From Gordionus sp. m RMFG-2023 (lineage: Eukaryota > Nematomorpha > Gordioida > Chordodea > Parachordodidae): a DNA stretch of 64,000 bases. Under the pieces are notes generated by a model. The model was not told the origin of the DNA, made no database searches, and saw only the letters and a program-made list of their open reading frames with translations. The translations under genes were made by a program, and so were the position numbers. Shown here in pieces: positions 58,812 to 64,000 of the stretch. The stretch lies in assembly GCF_954871325.1 (NCBI RefSeq), contig NC_088779.1:265121-329120 (forward strand). Reading direction: 5' to 3'. Position 1 is the stretch's first letter. The number at the start of each line of letters is the position of its first letter.

Positions 58812-60854
58812 ATGAAACAGATTCCCAATAATAATGTTAATATAAATATTGAATTTCCAATATACGCAGGCAATGGCGATCTTTTTTTGAGTAGATTTGA
58901 AGACATCTTCAAGGACACTCAGATATCGGACATCGAAAAAGCGGGTTCCTTTACAAGAAGATTACCAGATGAGGTATATATCAAGCTTAAATCGATATGT
59001 TCACCTACCGACTTCATCAATCCATCGATATTGATTGAAAAATTCAGGTTATTACACCCGAGGAAATCTACAAGTTCCAACTTATTATTATTTAATGCAG
59101 CTGTACAAGGTAAAAACGAAAGTTACATCGATTGGGTAAGTAGATTATGCATTTTAAAAAATGAATGTTTGCTAAGTGATAGTAGAGTTATTGAAAAAGT
59201 AAAAATTTCGTCAATCAGCAAAAATATTAGGCAGAAAATTACGTTAAAAGAAAACATTACATTAGAAGAAGTTCTTACTTTAAGAGATGATTTTGAAGAG
59301 TTAGAATTGAAAGAAAATATAATTGCTAAAGTTGAAAATATTTCTTTAAACGAAAAAACAGAAGATGATACAACCGTGAAACATGTAGAAAGGCAAAGAG
59401 GCAGAAAAACAGAAGAAAATAAACAATTGGTGAGATATGGAGACCATGATGAACGACAAAATTTACAATCTAATTACGATAACAGACAACGATGGACAGC
59501 AAGAGGCCATGGCTTTCAAAGAAATATTTATCAAGGAAATAATTATAACCCCAGTTACCAAGGAAATAATTACAACCCTAGATATCATAATTATAACGCG
59601 AATTATTACAACGTCAGAGCAAACTATCCAGGATCGTACAATAATTCTTCGAGATTTGATAATAGAGCTAGTTATAATAAAAATGACTATAATAATAATA
59701 GATTTAATAATGATTATAATTACAGATATAACAGACATTATAACGATTCAAGATGTATTCAAAGATATAACGATAATCATAATATTGGAAATCGAGGAAC
59801 TAATCAAGTATGCAATTATAAATATCATAACAACAACAATAATCAATCACGATATACAAATAAAGTAAACACTGTAAATATAGAAGAGATAAAAGAAGAT
59901 GATAATGACAAACTAGAAAGAAAAGAATATAATTTATACAATTTAGACATAAACAATATGGATACCGATAATAATTACACAGCTAACGATGCTTATAAGG
60001 TCACGGTATATTTGAACGACGTGCCTATTTTGATGCAGATCGACACCGGGTCAAAGTATACTATTCTACCGATTCATATCGCGAAAAAGATTGGAGTAAA
60101 AATCTTAAATAAATCAGATATTAAATTAACTGGTTATGATGGAAACACAATAAATGTTTTAGGAACTACCAAAGTCAAGGCAAAATTCGAGGACAAAAGT
60201 CAAATCTTAACTGCTTATGTAGTCCAGAGTGATAAGATTGCACTGTTAGGAAGGACTTGGATAACAGTTTTTGGGAATATACTAGATAAATTTGTGAATA
60301 TTGTCGAGGATGATTATGATAATACCATACAAGAATTAATCGAGCAATGTAATTTTGTAAATATAATCGAGGAAAATAGAAAAGTAGATAGTAAAAATTA
60401 TGAAGGTACATATTACAATAAAAAGTATGAAAATTATAATTATAAATATCATAATAAAAAAAATTTGAATAAAATTGAATTATGTAACTTAATAACAAAT
60501 GTTACAAAAGAAATTAATTTTTATAAATTAGAAGAAATAAATCATTTGATAACAATTGGAGAAATAATAGTTATTAAAAACAATAATGAAATAAAAATTG
60601 AAGAATATAATAAAATAAAATTTTTTATAATTAATAAAAAATTTAAAAAAACTTTGGAAAAGAAAATTAAAACAAGGGTGATTAAATGTCGCGATGAAAG
60701 AGAGATTAGGAGTACGATATGGAGATCATATGTTGAAAATGGAAGGAGAAAGAGAAATTTTGTTATAAAGAACAAGTTAAAGAGAAATTATGATATTAAA
60801 AAAGTGTTTAAATTGAAAAATAAAGGAGTAAAATTTAAAAATAAAAATAATTAA
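58812..60854 (+). pseudogene. Gag-protease frame of the young LTR retroelement
   Basis: The frame starts at the first ATG after the primer-binding site. Residues 1-180 are a helical gag-like region (FPIYAGNGDLFLSRFEDIFK; LLHPRKSTSSNLLLFNAAVQ) of the Ty3/gypsy kind. Residues ~205-360 are a low-complexity Asn/Tyr/Arg-rich linker with repeats of 'GNNYNP' and 'YNNNRFNN'. No CCHC zinc knuckle was seen. A retropepsin follows, with the active-site motif DTGS at 411-414 and the second conserved block 'IALLGRTW'. Gag would build the particle and the protease would cut the polyprotein. The remainder is Lys/Asn-rich. It is part of an incomplete element. Confidence 0.8.
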
Positions 60855-60910
60855 ATAATAAATAAAAAAATTATTATTATATAAAATGAAACAATTCCAA
60901 ATATTCTATT

Positions 60911-61288
60911 ATGATTCTTATTCTTATGAATGAACCGCAAGAAGATAAAGTGAACGAATTTAATAGCAATTTATCGTCAAATAGAAACATCATGAATGGT
61001 GACAAAATATGGTATAAAACCTTCAAAGGTAATATGTGGGACAAAGGCATGATAAAACGTAAAAATGGAAATTTAACATTTGAAGTTGAAACAGGAGACA
61101 AAATTATTAGAAGACATTTAGACCAAATTAAAAAAGGTCTACGAGTAGCGCACCTCTGGATGAACACTGTAAATTTTAGAAGAAATGATGATCAAAATGT
61201 AGAAATGCAAGAACAGTGTCTTGTTAGTCAAAGACCTAGCAGGAATATAATGTTGCCCAAAAAATTCGATAATTTTATAATGAAATAA
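60911..61288 (+). pseudogene. Integrase C-terminal piece of the young LTR retroelement
   Basis: This contains 'NGDKIWYKTFKGNMWDKG' and 'RHLDQIKKGLR', close to the GPY/F-type domain that ends Ty3/gypsy integrases (family GD.V.......W..G.I....G...Y.V.....RH.dQl). It is the last coding part before the 3' LTR. Confidence 0.7.
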
Positions 61289-61502
61289 AGACTAAAAATA
61301 TATATAAATAAAATTTTGAAAGAGAAATGGAATGATCAATACAAACAGCAAATCAAAAAGCAATATTCAACTAACGACGTTTCAACCAACGATGTTTCAT
61401 GATGTCGATAATCGATTCAACAAATGATAACATGACTGAAGTGACGATAAGATTCACGTGCAAGAAAAACTTGAGTGGAGATCATTTTTTTAAAGGGTGG
61501 AA

Positions 61503-61774
61503 TGTTAATATGACCGATTAATACTAACCTTTAAATTGTTTTTTTTTATGTTGTTATAAATTGATTTTTTTATAAATTGATAGATTGATTTTTTTTATAT
61601 AAATTTTTATATATTTTGTTATATAAAGCAGATTTTTTTAGTTTAAAAGAGAATGTAAAATTTAAATAGAGATATTGTGTAAAATTAAATAATTTATTTA
61701 AATAAACGATTTTTTATATAAACTAATCTTCTAAAATACTTTATGGATTTCATATAATATTCAAAGATACTTCA
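61503..61774 (+). repeat. 3' LTR
   Basis: 272 bp with the same ends as the 5' LTR. It is preceded by a short purine tract and followed by the target duplication CAAAT. Confidence 0.9.
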
Positions 61775-61799
61775 CAAATATAAATAGTATTTTTTTATA

Positions 61800-63989
61800 T
61801 ATTTTTTAAAGCTTTTATAGATCCTTTGATCGTTCTTTTTAATACCACTGATATTGGTGGAGGTACTACTAAAAAAATCTATAGACTTAACAACAAAGGA
61901 ACTAACATTACTATAAAAGGATGGGTAATGAAATATTTAACTTCTAACATTTTAATTATTATTCTATATTATTAATAATTTTAGCGTACAGCCAACGATC
62001 AAAATGTTATTATATTACATTGGTTTAATTATTAGAAAATTATTTCCTTGGTGAAAAAGAAAAAAAAAATCTACAATTTTTCAAAATTTAAATTATCATC
62101 TTTAAAAACTTAACAAAATAAATAACATAAACTTTATATATATTTTTTTAAGGGGATTTGAAATTTATTTTAAAAAAATGATTTAAATTCTTGTCACTTT
62201 ATCATATCACAAATAAATACTGAATAAATATATTAAAATTTATTAGCAATATCAGGTCTCTAAAATAAATTTTCATTAGATAATTTTATTGGCCTTTGGA
62301 AAATTTAGACTTTTCACTTAACTAATATACTCTGCTGCCTGCATCAGGGAGGTCAAGTTAAATAGTTAAATTTTATTATGTTATATCATTAAGGAAAAAA
62401 AAATTTAAATTAAATAATAAATAATAATTTTATATAAATTGATGATTGTTATCCTATTGTTATCAGTATATTATGATTAATACCGATTTAAAATCTTTTT
62501 ATTAAGAAAAACACTCTGAAAATTTTACATCTGATTTATTACGACAATGATGTAGAATTTTTGTGTATAATCTAAAAAAAAAATTTTTTCAGAAGTTTTT
62601 GACAAACTTATTGTTCAAAGGCTATTCTAATATGAGATTTAAAAAATTCAAAACCAAAATTTTGAAAATATTACTCGGTTCAAATTATAATGAGATTTGA
62701 ACAATTCTATTTTAAAATCTATAAAGATCGTAATCATAAAATCAATAATATTTTGAATCGTGGGAAAAGAACCTTATCGTATTAATGTAATTGATTTGAA
62801 TCTCAGACATTCTATATGTCAGCCTAAGATTATGTTAAAGTTTCTATTTCATTTATAACTGGCTTCTATTTAAAATTTATTCACTATGGCCAAATATAAT
62901 AATTGTTTTACATTAACATCCTATATTGAAGCAACTAATACAATGCTTACCAAGTGTAAAATGTAGCCAAAAAGTATTATATTGTCAAAATCTTCAGGTT
63001 CCAATTTAAAACGACATTTGATTTTAATATTAATTATTTGATTTTATATGATATAACTAAGTTAAATCATTAAATTTGAAGAAATAATGCATTTAGGATA
63101 TTTGACCCCAACAATAACGATGGTTATTTTAAAATTAAAAAAATTAGTGGCCTCGAATATGGTCAACCATTGATAGACGCCGTGTTAAATGGGATTAATA
63201 AAAGGTATTAAACCTATCACTCTCAATTAATTACATATATTTTATTTTTTTAAAGTATTGAACCTATATATAAGTATCAATATGTTCTTTCTGCAATTAT
63301 ACATCCAGAATCCAAACTTCAATGGCCATGGATAAAACTTCCACAGAACGAACCTATTAAAAATAAACTTTAGCGTTACTGAAAAAAATGCCATGAAAAC
63401 CCTACAGAACTGTTAATTTCGAGATATCCTTTTTTTTGTCGAGAGTAGAGAATGGATTGGAGGAGGATAACTTATCTCAATTTTTTGCAAATAACAAAAC
63501 AATATGTTTTTAATTAATTCTCCACGTTAAAAGAGCTGTTTATTAAGTATAATACCTCAATCGCCTCATCTGCCCCTGTAGAACGCGTTTTTAGGCTAAT
63601 GCCGTATTAACTGCCAAGTGTTCTTGTCTATCAGATAAATATTTTGAAAACAATTTTTATTAAAATTTAATAAGAAAAATTTTTTATAAATAAAAATATC
63701 TTTTTATTCGCTATATTATATTATATTATATTTTATTTTATTTATTATTATATTATCAAAGTAATTATTTTTTAACATGGCTAAAATATATTGTATTAAA
63801 AAATATAAGTTTATTTATATTAAATTAAATTTAAAAATTATCATAAAATTTTGAACGGTTTTATTAAGAACTCGTTCGTTAACGTGAAAGCGTTCCTTTT
63901 TTTGAACATGAACTTGAACGCTGTCGATTTTTGTCAATGAACGTTGAACGCGAACGCGTTCGATTTTTTTAGAAATGTTAACAGCACTA
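61800..63989 (+). pseudogene. BED-hAT transposase remnant with a right terminal end
   Basis: Exon-like pieces lie in order on the plus strand. The first is near 61,820-61,925 (TTDIGGGTTKKIYRLNN, unclassified), before a GTAATG donor. The second is at about 63,090-63,205 (FDPNNNDGYFKIKKIS, then PLIDAVLNGINKR), before a GTATTA donor. The third, after an acceptor near 63,255, reads 'YVLSAIIHPESKLQWPWIKL' (family LA..sHPrFKL.W). The last, near 63,535-63,590, reads 'LFIKYNTSIASSAPVERVF', the hAT dimerisation signature. Stops and frame changes follow. Downstream, 63,850-63,989 is packed with 'tgaacg' and 'cgaacgcgttcg' motifs and ends GTTAACAGCACTA, a likely hAT right end. The left end was not found in the window. 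Confidence 0.65.
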
Positions 63990-64000
63990 ATTTTGACTGA

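Larger units (their letters stand above)
58479..61774 (+). mobile_element. LTR retroelement, young but incomplete (Ty3/gypsy-like)
   Basis: Direct LTRs at 58,479-58,760 and 61,503-61,774 start TG and end CA. They are nearly identical and are flanked by a 5-bp target duplication CAAAT (58,474-58,478 and 61,775-61,779). A primer-binding site (TGGTGGCAGC) follows the 5' LTR and a purine tract (aaagggtgg) precedes the 3' LTR. The parts found are gag, an aspartic protease, and an integrase C-terminal piece near the 3' end. Other pol domains were not seen, so the copy looks broken, with about one major break. The near-identity of the LTRs implies a recent insertion. Like the host DNA, and unlike the fossil at 17-19 kb, it is very AT-rich. 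Confidence 0.9.

Noticed and set aside
59437-59868. Ile/Thr-rich plus-strand frame inside the young LTR element
   Set aside because: It comes from reading the Asn/Tyr-rich gag linker in another frame; composition is a codon-shift artefact.
60175-60775. Minus-strand Phe/Leu-rich frames in the young LTR element
   Set aside because: Shadows of the Lys/Asn-rich gag-protease frame.

Overview
This window is very AT-rich eukaryotic DNA, most likely nuclear DNA of an invertebrate animal that I cannot name. The reasons are GT-AG introns with T-rich acceptors, a spliced ankyrin-repeat gene, an animal-like 5S rRNA sequence, and a mix of animal-type transposons (hAT, PIF/Harbinger, Tc1/mariner, Ty3/gypsy, LINE, tRNA-like SINE). 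There are no operons, ribosome binding sites or CRISPR arrays. Host coding DNA is a small part of the 64 kb; most of the rest is transposable elements in several states of decay, often nested.

Layout. 0-8.6 kb: diverged repeats, a TA-flanked inverted-repeat element (1.25-1.95 kb), a Tc1/mariner-type element (4.9-6.0 kb) inserted in an older repeat, and a foldback element (8.4 kb). 9.36-12.68 kb: a 3.3-kb hAT element with a perfect 8-bp target duplication. It carries three ~300-bp tandem units and a chain of very short exons, and a MITE is nested in it. 14.15-14.85 kb: a LINE remnant. 16.9-19.7 kb: a Ty3/gypsy fossil much richer in G+C than its surroundings. 20.1-21.1 kb: a decayed hAT transposase of the DUF4371/ZMYM1-like type, with a hAT-MITE-like end beside it.

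27.0-30.1 kb looks like a small island of host genes. It holds a four-exon gene with consistent splice phases (27,068-27,939), a probable two-exon gene (28,181-28,450) and a last exon on the minus strand (29,774-30,064). At 31.3-31.8 kb lies a PIF/Harbinger transposase remnant; two MITEs with matching ends sit at 29.4 and 48.7 kb. A four-exon ankyrin-repeat gene runs on the minus strand at 32.9-35.2 kb, with a complete hAT MITE next to it. A small RGG-box protein gene lies at 40.5-41.3 kb (minus).

42.9-44.3 kb is a second hAT element (8-bp duplication, BED finger remnant, dimerisation domain). 46.7-49.3 kb is a complicated nest: a palindrome with ~170-280-bp arms, then a 1.43-kb element with ~74-bp terminal inverted repeats. 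That element carries a 5S rRNA-like gene abutting its left repeat and has a PIF-type MITE inside. 50.3 kb is a G-rich minisatellite and 50.5 kb a tRNA-like SINE. 58.48-61.77 kb is a young but incomplete LTR retroelement with nearly identical LTRs and a 5-bp target duplication. The window ends in another BED-hAT remnant (61.8-64.0 kb).

Limits: splice sites, repeat families and weak homologies were judged by eye. Host gene names are not assigned because no product was recognised with certainty. I found no clear new multi-gene system. The most unusual structures are the inverted-repeat element carrying the 5S-like gene and the hAT element carrying an array of short exons, most of which fit a shared splice phase.
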